A stretch of DNA of 64,000 bases from Burkholderia pyrrocinia (GCF_003330765.1 NZ_CP024903.1:2728001-2792000); one strand, 5' to 3'. Positions 34,505 through 44,639 are shown, counted from the stretch's first letter. The notes: generated from the letters alone by a model not told the origin. A program made the numbers and translations.

Positions 34505-35434
34505 TCACCGCACCCAGCCACGCTCCAGCAGCGGCCGGTCCCACGGGGACTCATCGCCGATGTACTCCGCGAGGAATTCGACCAGCGCCTTCACCTTCAA
34601 CGCCTGTCGCTGCGTTGCGGGATAAACGGCGGCAAAGCTCAGCGGAGCGAGCTGGTATTCGGTCAGGATGGGCACCAGCCGGCCCGCGACGAGCGCGTCG
34701 CTCGCCACCAGCGTGGGCAGGCAAACGACGCCGCCGCCCGTCAGCGCGCACTCGCGCAGCAGGTGAACGGAGTTCGAGCGAATCATGCCCGGCAACTCCA
34801 TTTCGACCACCTCGTCGTCTCGCGTCATCGTCCAGCGGTTGCGCGACGGGTAGCCCGAATACAGCGCGGTCGTGTGCTGCAGCAAATCGCGCGGATGTTG
34901 TGGCGCACCATGCGCTTCGAGGTAAGCGGGTGACGCGCAAAAGAGACGCCTGACCGTGAACAGCCGCCGCTCGATAAGCGACTCGGAAATCGGCGGAAAG
35001 ATCTGGAAAGCGATGTCGAACCCTTCTTCGACAGGGTCCACGACACGGTCATTGACGATGACGTCGAGCTGGATGCCCGGGTAGCGCCGGTTGAATTCGA
35101 CCAGCGGCGCGCCAAAGTGATCGAGTGCGAACCCGGGCAGCATCTGGATGCGCAGCCGCCCGGTCGGCGTCGCGCGAAGCTCGCGCATCTGGTCCGTCAA
35201 CTCGTTGACGCGCCCCACCACCTCGGCACACTCGCGATAAAAGGCCTCGCCCACTTCGGACAATCGCACGTGGCGCGTGCTGCGATGGAACAGCGGCGCG
35301 TTGACGAACTTCTCGAGCTGCTGGATGCGGTTCGTTACCACTGAACTGGTCACGCCAAGCTGCCGCGCCGCCTCGGCGAAGCTGCTCGTCTCCGCCACTC
35401 TGACGAATGCCTCGATGCTCAGAAACCGGTCCAT
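34505..35434 (-). CDS. LysR-family regulator of hydroquinone catabolism
   Basis: The product has 309 residues. The DNA-binding domain is typical (EAFVRVAETSSFAEAARQLG, VTSSVVTNRIQQLEKFVNAP, LFHRSTRHVRLSEVG). The effector domain begins near residue 90 (GRLRIQMLPGFALDHFGAPL) and includes FDIAFQIFPPISESL. LysR proteins activate with a small inducer, probably hydroquinone or a pathway product. Unusually it points the same way as its operon rather than away from it, sitting between the transporter and hqdA. Matching sites before hqdA and before the transporter define its likely regulon. Confidence 0.88.
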   Translation of the reverse strand: MDRFLSIEAFVRVAETSSFAEAARQLGVTSSVVTNRIQQLEKFVNAPLFHRSTRHVRLSEVGEAFYRECAEVVGRVNELTDQMRELRATPTGRLRIQMLPGFALDHFGAPLVEFNRRYPGIQLDVIVNDRVVDPVEEGFDIAFQIFPPISESLIERRLFTVRRLFCASPAYLEAHGAPQHPRDLLQHTTALYSGYPSRNRWTMTRDDEVVEMELPGMIRSNSVHLLRECALTGGGVVCLPTLVASDALVAGRLVPILTEYQLAPLSFAAVYPATQRQALKVKALVEFLAEYIGDESPWDRPLLERGWVR

Positions 35435-35589
35435 ACCGCACCCTTTTCGACAGCGAAACCGGCAGTCTACCCGTACCGGGCCACGGGCTGGGTCATGCAG
35501 GAGGCGTCACTGTGTCACCCGATCGATGTCAATCACGGATGGCACCGACACCGGCGTTCGCCGCCGCGTCCGCGCGGACTTGACCTCGG

Positions 35590-36834
35590 TTACTTTCCTG
35601 CCGTGAGCTCCGGCTGCACGACCACACGACGCTGCAGGACGGCAGGCGCGGTTTCCTTCAACAGCAGGCTGACCAGGATGCCCAGCACGACCGCGCACAT
35701 CGGCAACCACAGAATGTTCTGGATGCCAAAGTGTGCGGCAACGTAGCCGCCCATCGCCGGCGCGATGCCACCACCGAAGATCTCGCCGACGCCGACCACC
35801 ACACCGATGGACGTCGACACCAGGCCGACGGGCGCGGCTTCGGTCGCCACCGGGCCGGACAGCAGCGACACCAGGCCGAGCGTGAAGAACGAGGCGACGA
35901 ACAGGACGCCGAACAGCGCGAGCGGCTGCGGGCCGAGGCCGCGGAAAATATAGAGCATCACGGCCGTTCCCGTGAAGCCGACGATACTCGCGAGGCGGCG
36001 GCCGACCAGGTCGGACAGGCCGGGCAAGCCGAACTGCCCGAGAAAGCCGCCGAAGCCGATCGCCGACACGACGAGGCCCATCCTCTGCGTGCCGAGCGAC
36101 AGGTAATCCGTCAGATACAGCGGCAGCAGCGCGCCGAGCACGAATACGCCGGTCATCGCGCAGCACAGTGCAGCCATCGCCACGAGGATGTTGCGGCTCT
36201 TGAGAACATGCCCGAGCGAAGCCGGCGCGTGCTCCGACGCAACCTCTCTCGTGACCTTCGGCTCACGGATGACGAAGAACATGATCGTCCCGAGGATCAG
36301 GCCGGGAATCGCCACCAGCGCAAAGACCCAGCGCCACGACATAAAACCGAGCAGTTGCGTGGCGATGATGGGCGACAGCGCCAGTCCGAACAGCGCGAAG
36401 CCGCTTTGCTGCAGGCCGAGGTTCAGGCCGCGCCGCCGCGGATGCGACGCGTCGGCCGTCGCCGCGAAGCTCGTCGGGCAGAACGAGCCCTCCGCGACGC
36501 CCATCAGGCCGCGAATCGCCATCAGACCGAGCAGGCCGCCCGCGAGCCCCGAAAAGCCCGACAGCAGCGAGAACGCGATGATGGCCGGAATGAGCACTTT
36601 CCGCCGGCCGATCTTGTCCGAGATACCGCCCATCAGCGCCGCGAAGACACCCCACGACAGGCCAAGCACGCCGATGCAGTTGCCGACGTCCTGCGCGGTC
36701 AGGTTGAGGTCCTTCATGATCGAAGGGAACAGCGGCGCGATGAGCCAGCGATCCAGGCCGACCAGCCCGAAGCCGAGCGCCAGCAGCGTCACCGCCTTCC
36801 ACTCATAGGAGGTATCCCACTCGTTTGCTTTCAT
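35590..36834 (-). CDS. MFS transporter of the hydroquinone cluster
   Basis: The product has 414 residues with about 12 transmembrane helices. Motif A is present after helix 2 as GGISDKIGRRKVLIP, and GLMGVAEGSFCPTSFAATAD lies near residue 120. The type resembles metabolite:proton symporters of aromatic-acid clusters. The substrate may be a phenolic compound or its acid; this is context only. The start at 36834 has GGAG upstream and drops 62 polar residues that read through the promoter. A LysR-type site matching the one before hqdA is 200 bases upstream. Confidence 0.85.
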   Translation of the reverse strand: MKANEWDTSYEWKAVTLLALGFGLVGLDRWLIAPLFPSIMKDLNLTAQDVGNCIGVLGLSWGVFAALMGGISDKIGRRKVLIPAIIAFSLLSGFSGLAGGLLGLMAIRGLMGVAEGSFCPTSFAATADASHPRRRGLNLGLQQSGFALFGLALSPIIATQLLGFMSWRWVFALVAIPGLILGTIMFFVIREPKVTREVASEHAPASLGHVLKSRNILVAMAALCCAMTGVFVLGALLPLYLTDYLSLGTQRMGLVVSAIGFGGFLGQFGLPGLSDLVGRRLASIVGFTGTAVMLYIFRGLGPQPLALFGVLFVASFFTLGLVSLLSGPVATEAAPVGLVSTSIGVVVGVGEIFGGGIAPAMGGYVAAHFGIQNILWLPMCAVVLGILVSLLLKETAPAVLQRRVVVQPELTAGK

Positions 36835-37034
36835 TTCCGTCTCCGTGGACGCTGGTTCGCCTGCGCGCGCCGGAGCGCCTGCGCATGAGCCAGGTCCGAT
36901 GTCTTTGTATGCGACGTGAATCGCGAGGGAGCGCCGGCCGCCTTTCCGGTTCGAGGCGTCGAATCCAATCAGCCGACGCCACAACGATAGGTGCAAGGCT
37001 GCCGATCGGGTATCGAACAACCGGCGAACGCGCC

Positions 37035-37051
37035 ATTCGCGAAACGCAAAT
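37035..37051 (+). promoter_or_regulatory. LysR-type binding site upstream of the transporter
   Basis: ATTCGCGAAACGCAAAT is the exact reverse complement of the site at 34477-34493. The distance from its edge to the -10-like TATCGT is the same 46 bases as at hqdA. The LysR regulator therefore probably controls this transporter too. Confidence 0.8.
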
Positions 37052-37299
37052 AATCGGGAGCGGTGGGCGGGAAGTGTCTGCGGGGAAGCGTGGAGCGAAT
37101 CGGCGCGGTGCCGAAGTGACGCTCATTCACGCGCCACGGGGAAATCCCTCATGGACATCGAGGAATCGGCGTACTGCCCCGTTTACACCCTGCATGCACA
37201 CGGTCCGGCAAGCTCAGCGCCAGCATGTGCAATCCGGATACATGACACGAATCATCCTGCACCACCCGACGGTGCTACCGGTGTGAACCTTGCGACAGG

Positions 37300-37331
37300 C
37301 GTTTGTTTGACTGTACATGGTCAAACAAACG
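37300..37331. repeat. 12-bp inverted repeat, TetR-operator-like
   Basis: CGTTTGTTTGAC (37300-37311) and GTCAAACAAACG (37320-37331) are perfect arms around TGTACATG. TetR-family operators often have TTGAC...GTCAA cores like this. No TetR gene or efflux gene lies beside it. Confidence 0.65.
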
Positions 37332-37732
37332 TGCGCGGCACGCGCACGAGCGCGATCCTGTTCGGGCCCCTTCCGACACCGCAATGTGTCGCTGTCCATT
37401 CTGGATTTTGAAAAGTCTGATTTTTAATTTTTGCAACTCAATTTAGTTCGACGAAAAAGTCAGTCACCGCGGCGCGGCGGACTAGCAAAGAGCAGATACG
37501 AATATCAGTGAATATGTCCGACATAGGATTTTCCTTAAAAAATCCACCCTCACCGAAACGTTAAACACTGTTTCTTAAGGCGCGATTTTTCATCTCAAAA
37601 TATCAATATGACTTTCAAGCGATATATGTTTGATATCCTCCACATCCAAATTACGAGTGCCGTCGCTTTATTAAACTGAGAGTCCGATTCGAACAAGTCC
37701 GAATCCGGAAAAATAACAACGAGATTGCCGTT

Positions 37733-40501
37733 ATGTCGATAGCAGCAACACTTCGAAACTTTGCCTCCGGTCTTGTCGACAGGAACAGGCGACCGGTCGC
37801 CCTTCATTTCGGGCAAGCGCAACGCACAGTCGGCCATCTGCTGGCGCTCCATCACGCCGATATCCGCGAAGGGTTGATGTCGGGAATCGACGGGCACCTG
37901 ACCTGCGTTTCCACACGTGACCATCTATCCCCCACGTTGTTTCTTGGCCTGCCTGTATCGGTCCTGCTAACGACCGACCGGGGCAACGTGCAGGCGATCA
38001 ATGCGATCGTGCGTGATGTGCGAATGGGTCAATCCGATGGCGAACTGACGGTGTACCAGTTGCACGTCTGTGATGCGCTTTCGTTGATGGACCGCCGCAC
38101 CAACTCCCGCATCTTCAGGTCGCGCAGTGTTATCGAGATTCTGGCCACGCTGACGAACGAGTGGCAGCAACGTAGTCCCGCGCTCGCGCGGGCATTCGAT
38201 TTCGACCTGTCAGGAGTACGAGCCGAACACTATCCGGCGCGCGAACTGACGCGGCAGGTCAACGAATCGGACGCGCGCTTTGTGCGCCGGCTGTTGCGAC
38301 GCGAAGGCATCACGGTTTTTGCGAAGGCCGGGCCGGTCGGAGGGGCACGCGGCATGACCGACGATCGGCCGATTCACACGCTCGTGTTCTGCGATGACCC
38401 GCTTCGATTGGCGGAATCGCCGGCCGGTGCGGTGCGTCTTCACCCGCGCGATGCAGGAACCGAGCAACGCGATACGGTGACGCTCTTTGCGCATTATCAA
38501 AGCCTGTCCGCCGGCAAAGCCAGCCGTCCGTCGTGGGACTACAAGAAAGCCCGCGTAGACGATTCCGCCGTCGCTACCAGCATCGATCAGGGTGAATCCG
38601 GTAACGACCTTGCGCGATTGCTGACCGATGTTGCGATCGACATTCCGCACGTCGGGGATTCATGGAACGATCACGACCGCATCACACACGACCGGATACT
38701 CGCCCACCAGTTCGAAGCGGAGCGCTACGACGGCATCAGTAGCGTGCGCGATATGCCGGTCGGTTACTGGTTCACGCTGACGGGCGACCCCGAACTTGAC
38801 ATGAAGCCTGCCAACCAACGCCAGTTCGTTGTCACGTCGGTTCGGCACGATATCTGGAACAACCTGCCGAAAGACCTGACGAGCCGCGTGATCGAGCTAT
38901 TCGCGGCGAGCCGGAACCTCACGCAAACCGCACCGCTCGCGCCGATCGATGCGTCCGGACAGACGGACACGCGCTACGAGAACAGTTTCACGTGCGTGCG
39001 TCGCGGCGTGCCGCTCAAGCCGTCCTACGATCCGAAACTCGACCTGCCGCCGGCTCACCTGCTGACCGGCACGATCGTCGGCACGCAGGGGGAAGAAGTG
39101 TTTTGCGACGAAGCCGGCCGCGTGCGCGTGCAGATACACGGTTTCGATCCCGCGGATCACGCCCACGCGCAAGGCGTCGGAACGAATGGCTTGGCCGGTG
39201 ATAGTGCGCCTATTCGTGTCGGGGCGAGTTTGGCGGGCGGAAACTTCGGTGCGCTTTTCCTGCCCCGTGTCGGGATGGAAGTCCTATTGGGATGTCTTTC
39301 AGGCGACCCGGACCGTTTGGTCATCATCGGGGTGTTGAGCAACGGCGCGAACCCGCCCGCGACTTTCAGCCATACCGGCGCGCTTCCCGGCAACCGCTAC
39401 CTGTCCGGCATCAAGACCCAGGAAATCAAGGGCCGTCGGTATAACCAGCTGCGGCTAGACGACACGCCATCGCAGATTTCAGCGCAGCTCGCGAGCGAAC
39501 ACGCGCATACCCAATTGAATTTGGGGTATCTGACGCAGCCACGGCAAGACGGACACGGCACCGATAGAGGCGAAGGCGCGGAGTTGCGTACCGATGCCGC
39601 CGCCGCGTTGCGCGCCGCCCAAGGCATTTTGTTGACGACCTATGCGCGCACGCAGGCAAGCGGCGGCCAGCTCGATCGCGACGAACTCGTTAGCCTGCTC
39701 GGCGAGTGCACCGAACTGTTCAAATCGCTCGGCGACTATGCCGGTCAGCATGGCGGACAGTCCGCCGATACCGCCGGCCAGGACAAGATCGCCGACGCAT
39801 TCCGTAACTGGACGGCCGGCGTCGGCGAGTCCGGTGCAGCCTGCGACGTGTCTGCGTTGATGGCTTTCGGCGCGCAGGCCGGATCGCTGCATGTCACCCC
39901 TAAAACGCATGTCATGTATGCGGGCGAGAACATCGATCAGATCGCCCGGCAACACGTGCAACTCACTAGCGGCGAGCGCATCAATTTGCATGGTGGTCAC
40001 GGCGTGGCGATGTTTGCGCACAGCGAAGGTGTGTCGGCGATCGCCAATCAGGGGAAGGTGACGATCCAGTCGCAGAACGACGACACGCGGGTGGATTCAG
40101 CCAGGAACATCCAACTGACTGCGGCCGGCGGCAAGCTTGCCGGCATGGCAAACGATCAAGTGGTGTTCGTCACGTCGGGCGGCGCGTATCTCAAGCTTGA
40201 CGGCGGAAATATCGAACTGGGCTGCCCTGGCACGTTCACGGTGAAGTCGGCGGGCCATTCGTGGGGTGGCCCCGCCAGCATGAACACCGATATGCCGAAG
40301 TTCGATAAAGCCCCGCTCGGCCGTGTGCCGAAACTCGTTCTCGCGACCGATGGCGCTGCGGCGTCGGGTTTCGACGGGCAAGTACAGAAGGCGTCAGGGG
40401 CGCTGTCAAACCTGACGACCGACACGGCTGGCGAACTGCCACCGGTCCATACCGACCACTTCGAAAAGCTGGCGGTGCAGTTCATCAAGAAGAACGTTTA
40501 A
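37733..40501 (+). CDS. vgrG: Type VI secretion spike protein VgrG
   Basis: The product has 922 residues in VgrG order: gp27-like base (residues about 25-400, with AGASAR-type KASRPSWDYKKARVDD near 260), the gp5 OB-fold beginning LTGTIVGTQGEEVFCDEAGR near 442, and a C-terminal DUF2345-type region (SGERINLHGGHGVAMFAHSE, then GKVTIQSQNDDTRVDSARNI). It ends without an extra effector domain. VgrG trimers tip the Hcp tube and carry effectors. The Tle3-type effector, its adaptor and a PAAR gene follow at once, so this VgrG probably delivers that effector. No core T6SS genes are in the window. Codon use is less GC-rich than the flanks. Confidence 0.93.
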   Translation: MSIAATLRNFASGLVDRNRRPVALHFGQAQRTVGHLLALHHADIREGLMSGIDGHLTCVSTRDHLSPTLFLGLPVSVLLTTDRGNVQAINAIVRDVRMGQSDGELTVYQLHVCDALSLMDRRTNSRIFRSRSVIEILATLTNEWQQRSPALARAFDFDLSGVRAEHYPARELTRQVNESDARFVRRLLRREGITVFAKAGPVGGARGMTDDRPIHTLVFCDDPLRLAESPAGAVRLHPRDAGTEQRDTVTLFAHYQSLSAGKASRPSWDYKKARVDDSAVATSIDQGESGNDLARLLTDVAIDIPHVGDSWNDHDRITHDRILAHQFEAERYDGISSVRDMPVGYWFTLTGDPELDMKPANQRQFVVTSVRHDIWNNLPKDLTSRVIELFAASRNLTQTAPLAPIDASGQTDTRYENSFTCVRRGVPLKPSYDPKLDLPPAHLLTGTIVGTQGEEVFCDEAGRVRVQIHGFDPADHAHAQGVGTNGLAGDSAPIRVGASLAGGNFGALFLPRVGMEVLLGCLSGDPDRLVIIGVLSNGANPPATFSHTGALPGNRYLSGIKTQEIKGRRYNQLRLDDTPSQISAQLASEHAHTQLNLGYLTQPRQDGHGTDRGEGAELRTDAAAALRAAQGILLTTYARTQASGGQLDRDELVSLLGECTELFKSLGDYAGQHGGQSADTAGQDKIADAFRNWTAGVGESGAACDVSALMAFGAQAGSLHVTPKTHVMYAGENIDQIARQHVQLTSGERINLHGGHGVAMFAHSEGVSAIANQGKVTIQSQNDDTRVDSARNIQLTAAGGKLAGMANDQVVFVTSGGAYLKLDGGNIELGCPGTFTVKSAGHSWGGPASMNTDMPKFDKAPLGRVPKLVLATDGAAASGFDGQVQKASGALSNLTTDTAGELPPVHTDHFEKLAVQFIKKNV

Positions 40502-40520
40502 GACACGCGCAGGAGTGTGG

Positions 40521-42833
40521 ATGACCGCCCCTTTTCTCGATCCTCGACCGGTAGCGGACACGCGAGCCGATGGACCCGCCACAACGACCGATGCCCCCGA
40601 CACGGCTGCATCGCGCTCCGATCCGCCGCCTATCATCGTCGGCCGAACCGAAGGGCCGACGTTGTTCGACAAGGACAATCGGCTTATTTGTGTCAAGCAA
40701 CTTCCATTGCCCGGTGTCGTCATCTTCGTTCACGGCGTCAACTCTGAAGGCGAATGGTTCGACGCGTCCGAAGAAGGACTGTGCGCCGGACTGAATCGCC
40801 GGCTTGGGCGCCTGGACGATCAGATGAAGTATCTCGGCGTCGACGCCGGACAATTGACGCCCGCGAAGTACACCGAAGGCGTGACGCCCGACGGGTTTCT
40901 GAATCCCAAGCTGCTGGCCGACAATTACATCAAGCCCGATCCCTCGTTCTCGCCTGTCATCCATTTTCGGTGGGGCTATCGGGCTACGCTCGAAGAACTC
41001 AAGGAGTACGGCGACAAGATTTTTCTTAACGAGAAGGATTATTGGGGCGGCGGCCCGTTCACCAATGGCTGCTCAAGCCTGCCTGATCTTTGGCACGGCG
41101 GCCTCGATGACCGGGCGTTCGGATGGACGTCCGTGCAGGGTATCAACCCGACCAACCGGCCACTATATCGCGCGCCGCCGCGTGCGTATGGCGTGCTTGC
41201 CGCCTTGCGGCTCGCCAAGCTGATCGAGTCTATCCGCAAGATGCGGGCCGACGTACCGATCACGGTTGTGTGCCACAGCCAAGGCAACATCGTCGGCCTG
41301 ACGGGGGCATTTTTCGGTGACGCGTTGCCGGAAGTTGAAGATCCGTGGGGACGTAAGGGGCGCTGCGTGGCGGACGCCTATGTGCTGGCGAATGCACCGT
41401 ACAGTTTTGCGACCGGGACAGGTCCGGGAAAATCATCAACGGGAATGGATACGTGGTCGCAACGTGAGACGAAGGACGCCAAGGGCAATCGTGGACGACA
41501 GACCTACGCGGCGCGCGTACAGACGTTCGGAAAATTCCTGTCCATCGTGGGCAGCCGCGCCGCATACGAGCCTTCACCCGATAAGGTTGATGAAGACATG
41601 GCGAACAGCCGCGTATCGCCGACGAGCAACAAGTCCTATGCTGCTCAGGATGATCGTATGCGACACGGCCTGAACGGTTCGACCTATGGGCGCGTCACAG
41701 CGTATTGCTGTCCGCACGATCAGGTAATCTCGGCCGTGACCGTACAGGGTATCGGCTGGCGCGGTATCGGCAAGCATGAACTCAACGACATTGGCGTATC
41801 CGGCGTCCTGACGCAGCGCGTGTTCGCGTCAGGCTTCCCGGTCGGCGTGCAGAAGCCCTATCGATATTGGGAAGACGACTGGCGGCATGACAAGAAAGGG
41901 GCGACACCGGGTTTCTGGTATCCACCGTCGCCGCCGGCTAAATTCGGTTTGGTCGGTGCGCTCAAAGGAAACGAATCGATCTTCGGGATGATGGGAACAT
42001 TGATCACTGCGCCAATCATGTATGCGGCGACCGCAGCGACTTCCGCAATGAAAATGTTTCGTGTGAACGAAGACCCGCCGAAGGGATGGACGGTCGTTGC
42101 GGATGCACCTGAATTAGACGAGTCGTTCCCGCCGAAGGCGCTGCGTTTCGGCAAGTCGATCGAGACGAAGGACGGCGACGCGGTGAGTGACTTCAACGAA
42201 GGCAACGATCCGCCGTCTGCATGGCGTGACGCGAGCAAGACTGATGCAGACAAACAGGCCGACGATCCTTATGACCAGTACAAGGCAATGAACAAGGACG
42301 GTGACGCCCACGGCACGGCCGAGAGTGAAGCCGGACAGCGTTACGAGGATCGCGCACTGATGCGCATGGAGGCGCGCCGCACGTTGAACACGGTGTGGGT
42401 CGACAGCGACGGCCATGTAATCGGAGAGGATGGAGAAAGCGATATCCCCTGTGGCTACAACATATGGCGCAACAAGCAGATCACAGACGGGATGGATCGC
42501 GGTCAGACCAATAACCCGACGAACCACTCAACGACGATGACCAACCCGGAACATGCCGAAAAAGCGCTTGCGTATGATGTGGCGATTGGCCTTTGTTACT
42601 TGACTCCTGACCAGATGTACGATTTTCGGATTGAGGCGGATTGGCGCATGGGAAAAGGCATTGAAAAGGACAATCCAAATAAGAAATACAGCAAGTACTT
42701 TGAGACTGGACAGCTTGATCGTTTGACGATGCAAGAATGGGCGCACGCCAAAGGTAGTGAGGGCAACGTGCCTGACAAGATCGTGAATGATCGTGAAGGG
42801 CAAGCCTATCTGAGCATCGGAGTGGCAGTATGA
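40521..42833 (+). CDS. tle3: Type VI lipase effector, Tle3 family
   Basis: The product has 770 residues and the alpha/beta-hydrolase features of Tle3 (DUF3274) effectors: oxyanion-hole segment VVIFVHGVNSEGEWF at about 66-80 and nucleophile elbow VVCHSQGN with S253. A helical C-terminal half follows, with the segment RRTLNTVWVDSDGHVIGE that recurs in the decayed copy downstream. Tle effectors hydrolyse phospholipids of rival cells. I start at ATG 40521, five bases after AGGAG, rather than GTG 40515. It is 19 bases after vgrG and its stop overlaps the DUF2875 gene start in ATGA. Confidence 0.87.
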   Translation: MTAPFLDPRPVADTRADGPATTTDAPDTAASRSDPPPIIVGRTEGPTLFDKDNRLICVKQLPLPGVVIFVHGVNSEGEWFDASEEGLCAGLNRRLGRLDDQMKYLGVDAGQLTPAKYTEGVTPDGFLNPKLLADNYIKPDPSFSPVIHFRWGYRATLEELKEYGDKIFLNEKDYWGGGPFTNGCSSLPDLWHGGLDDRAFGWTSVQGINPTNRPLYRAPPRAYGVLAALRLAKLIESIRKMRADVPITVVCHSQGNIVGLTGAFFGDALPEVEDPWGRKGRCVADAYVLANAPYSFATGTGPGKSSTGMDTWSQRETKDAKGNRGRQTYAARVQTFGKFLSIVGSRAAYEPSPDKVDEDMANSRVSPTSNKSYAAQDDRMRHGLNGSTYGRVTAYCCPHDQVISAVTVQGIGWRGIGKHELNDIGVSGVLTQRVFASGFPVGVQKPYRYWEDDWRHDKKGATPGFWYPPSPPAKFGLVGALKGNESIFGMMGTLITAPIMYAATAATSAMKMFRVNEDPPKGWTVVADAPELDESFPPKALRFGKSIETKDGDAVSDFNEGNDPPSAWRDASKTDADKQADDPYDQYKAMNKDGDAHGTAESEAGQRYEDRALMRMEARRTLNTVWVDSDGHVIGEDGESDIPCGYNIWRNKQITDGMDRGQTNNPTNHSTTMTNPEHAEKALAYDVAIGLCYLTPDQMYDFRIEADWRMGKGIEKDNPNKKYSKYFETGQLDRLTMQEWAHAKGSEGNVPDKIVNDREGQAYLSIGVAV

Positions 42834-44311
42834 AGGCGCTGATCGCTACATGGCCGCGACGTATCGCCTTGGCTGCCGTGGTATGGATAATGGCGGCTCT
42901 GCTAATGGTCGTGCTGATGGCACATTTTGACCAACAGCACCCGGCATTACTCGAAACAGGAGATTGGATGAAACGATTAGTGATTGCCCCCGGTCTGCTG
43001 GCGCTGATGGCGTTTCTGTTGACGACGGCAACGATGGGCCCTGCACAGGCCGCACCGAGCCACAATACGGATGCCAGCGTAGCTGCGCCGACTGAAGAAC
43101 CTGCCAAACCGTTCGTCGCGCAGGTCGTCGGCCTGATTTGGTTGAATCCGTTGCAGCGGATGGACTACCCGACGGAATGGCAAACGTTGTGGACGCAAGG
43201 ACTTGTCACACCGAACAAGAACGATGACATGGTGCGCACGGACCCGAACTCGTTTGCGACGCTCAAATCAATCGGAGCGTTGGTTTACGGCAATCGCGGG
43301 AAAGAGACGTTCAATGGCTTCTATCAAAAATACGTAGACGAATCCTTATTATTGCTACGGACACGCTATGCGAGCAACGCAAAATACTTCTATACCGTGA
43401 AGTCGGAGAATCAAAAAGATTGGCGAGAACTCGCAGGCACGCATGTCGAATTAGCGATACCCAAACGACTCGCGCCGACTGACGCGAAATCGTATTTGAC
43501 CAGCGCAATCGTTGAATACTTCGAGATTGGACCGCCATCGTCGAAAACGCTTTGGAGCCGTGACACGCCCCCCGACGTGCAAGTTACGCAAGGCGGTGCG
43601 AATGCTGGTTTCACGTCGCTGAACAAAGCATTGGCTTATCTGCAAGCGAACCCAGACAAGAGCGTCTGGGTGATGAATTGGGACGCACCCAATTTCCCGC
43701 CGACCGACGCACAGATCAACGAAAACCTCGTTGTGCTGTTCCTCGCCGGCCCGACCTTCAACATGGAGCGCGAACCGCTCGCGTGGATTGGCAAGGCCGC
43801 TACCGGAAACACCGACGAGTTTTCGCAGAAGGTCGGCACGACGCGAACGGTACAAGCCTGGAAGGCGACCATCGATCAGGCAGCGCACAACGCAGGGATA
43901 GCCGTCCCGGATATCAAGTACATCGTTCACGATGCCGGTGCCGGTAGCGATGCCGCTTCGACGCGACTCGTCGGGCTGTCGCAGACACTCACCGAAATCC
44001 TGCCGGATTACGACCACCAGAAACAGACCTTCAACACGGCGGCGCTGCTCGGCGACATGGGAACCGGTAGCGCATTGACCGACGTCGCACTGGCAATCGG
44101 CCGGATCAATCACTTCGGCGGCAATGCATTGGTTGCAGGCACAACGGACCCGGAACATCCCGTCGCCGTCGTAGTAATGCCGCCATCGAAGCTGACGCCA
44201 ATCGATCCGAGCAAGGATTGGTTCCGCGCGCGCGGTGGGAACAACGCCTACCTGCCGTGGTGGGGACGCCGACACGATACCGATTACGGCATGCAGGGTT
44301 ATTCGTGGTGA
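42830..44311 (+). CDS. tla3: DUF2875 protein, Tla3-like effector adaptor
   Basis: The 493-residue product has two hydrophobic segments near the N-terminus (AAVVWIMAALLMVVLMAHF; LVIAPGLLALMAFLLTTATM), so it is membrane-anchored or exported. The rest is soluble with a DUF2875 pattern (VVGLIWLNPLQRMDYPTEWQ; WVMNWDAPNFPP; GRINHFGGNALVAG). In Pseudomonas aeruginosa a DUF2875 protein encoded with Tle3 (Tla3) helps load it onto VgrG. The four-base overlap with the tle3 stop supports paired synthesis. A separate Tli3 immunity protein is not obvious in this cluster, so this protein could also provide protection. Confidence 0.78.
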   Translation: MKALIATWPRRIALAAVVWIMAALLMVVLMAHFDQQHPALLETGDWMKRLVIAPGLLALMAFLLTTATMGPAQAAPSHNTDASVAAPTEEPAKPFVAQVVGLIWLNPLQRMDYPTEWQTLWTQGLVTPNKNDDMVRTDPNSFATLKSIGALVYGNRGKETFNGFYQKYVDESLLLLRTRYASNAKYFYTVKSENQKDWRELAGTHVELAIPKRLAPTDAKSYLTSAIVEYFEIGPPSSKTLWSRDTPPDVQVTQGGANAGFTSLNKALAYLQANPDKSVWVMNWDAPNFPPTDAQINENLVVLFLAGPTFNMEREPLAWIGKAATGNTDEFSQKVGTTRTVQAWKATIDQAAHNAGIAVPDIKYIVHDAGAGSDAASTRLVGLSQTLTEILPDYDHQKQTFNTAALLGDMGTGSALTDVALAIGRINHFGGNALVAGTTDPEHPVAVVVMPPSKLTPIDPSKDWFRARGGNNAYLPWWGRRHDTDYGMQGYSW

Positions 44312-44381
44312 CGTAAGCCAGCGCGCGGCGCGTTGCGTGCGAACGTGACCGCCGCGCCGAATCATTCAGGGGATCGGAAAT

Positions 44382-44639
44382 ATGCGGGGAATTGTTCGGG
44401 TAGGCGACATGCACACCCACGGCGGCCGGGTTGAATCCGGAGCGGGTACGAGCGAGGTGATGGAGCGAGCGGTCGCCCGCATTGGCGACACGTGTTCATG
44501 TCCGATTCACGGAGCCTGCGTGATTGTCGAAGGTGATATGGCTTTCGACGTGGAAGGCCGAGCCGCCGCGTTCGATGGCCACAAAACTTCCTGCGGAGCG
44601 GCGTTGATTTCTTCCCTACAAACTTCCGGGCGCGTCTGA
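44382..44639 (+). CDS. PAAR-domain spike-tip protein
   Basis: The 85-residue protein is almost entirely a PAAR domain: VRVGDMHTHGGRVESGAGTS, then ARIGDTCSCPIHGACVIVEG and AAFDGHKTSCGAAL, with the cysteine and histidines that bind the single zinc at the tip. It sharpens the VgrG spike and may help attach Tle3. It has no fused effector domain. ATG 44382 follows an AGGGGATCGG stretch, and the next gene starts right after its TGA. Confidence 0.85.
   Translation: MRGIVRVGDMHTHGGRVESGAGTSEVMERAVARIGDTCSCPIHGACVIVEGDMAFDVEGRAAAFDGHKTSCGAALISSLQTSGRV

Larger units (their letters stand above)
36835..37732. other. Long intergenic region before the vgrG island
   Basis: These 898 bases contain no supported gene. 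They include a -10-like TATCGT (minus strand, 36989-36984) and the LysR-type site at 37035, a 12-bp inverted repeat at 37300-37331, and from about 37410 a clearly AT-rich stretch that leads into vgrG. The drop in GC marks the left edge of the type VI island. Confidence 0.5.
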
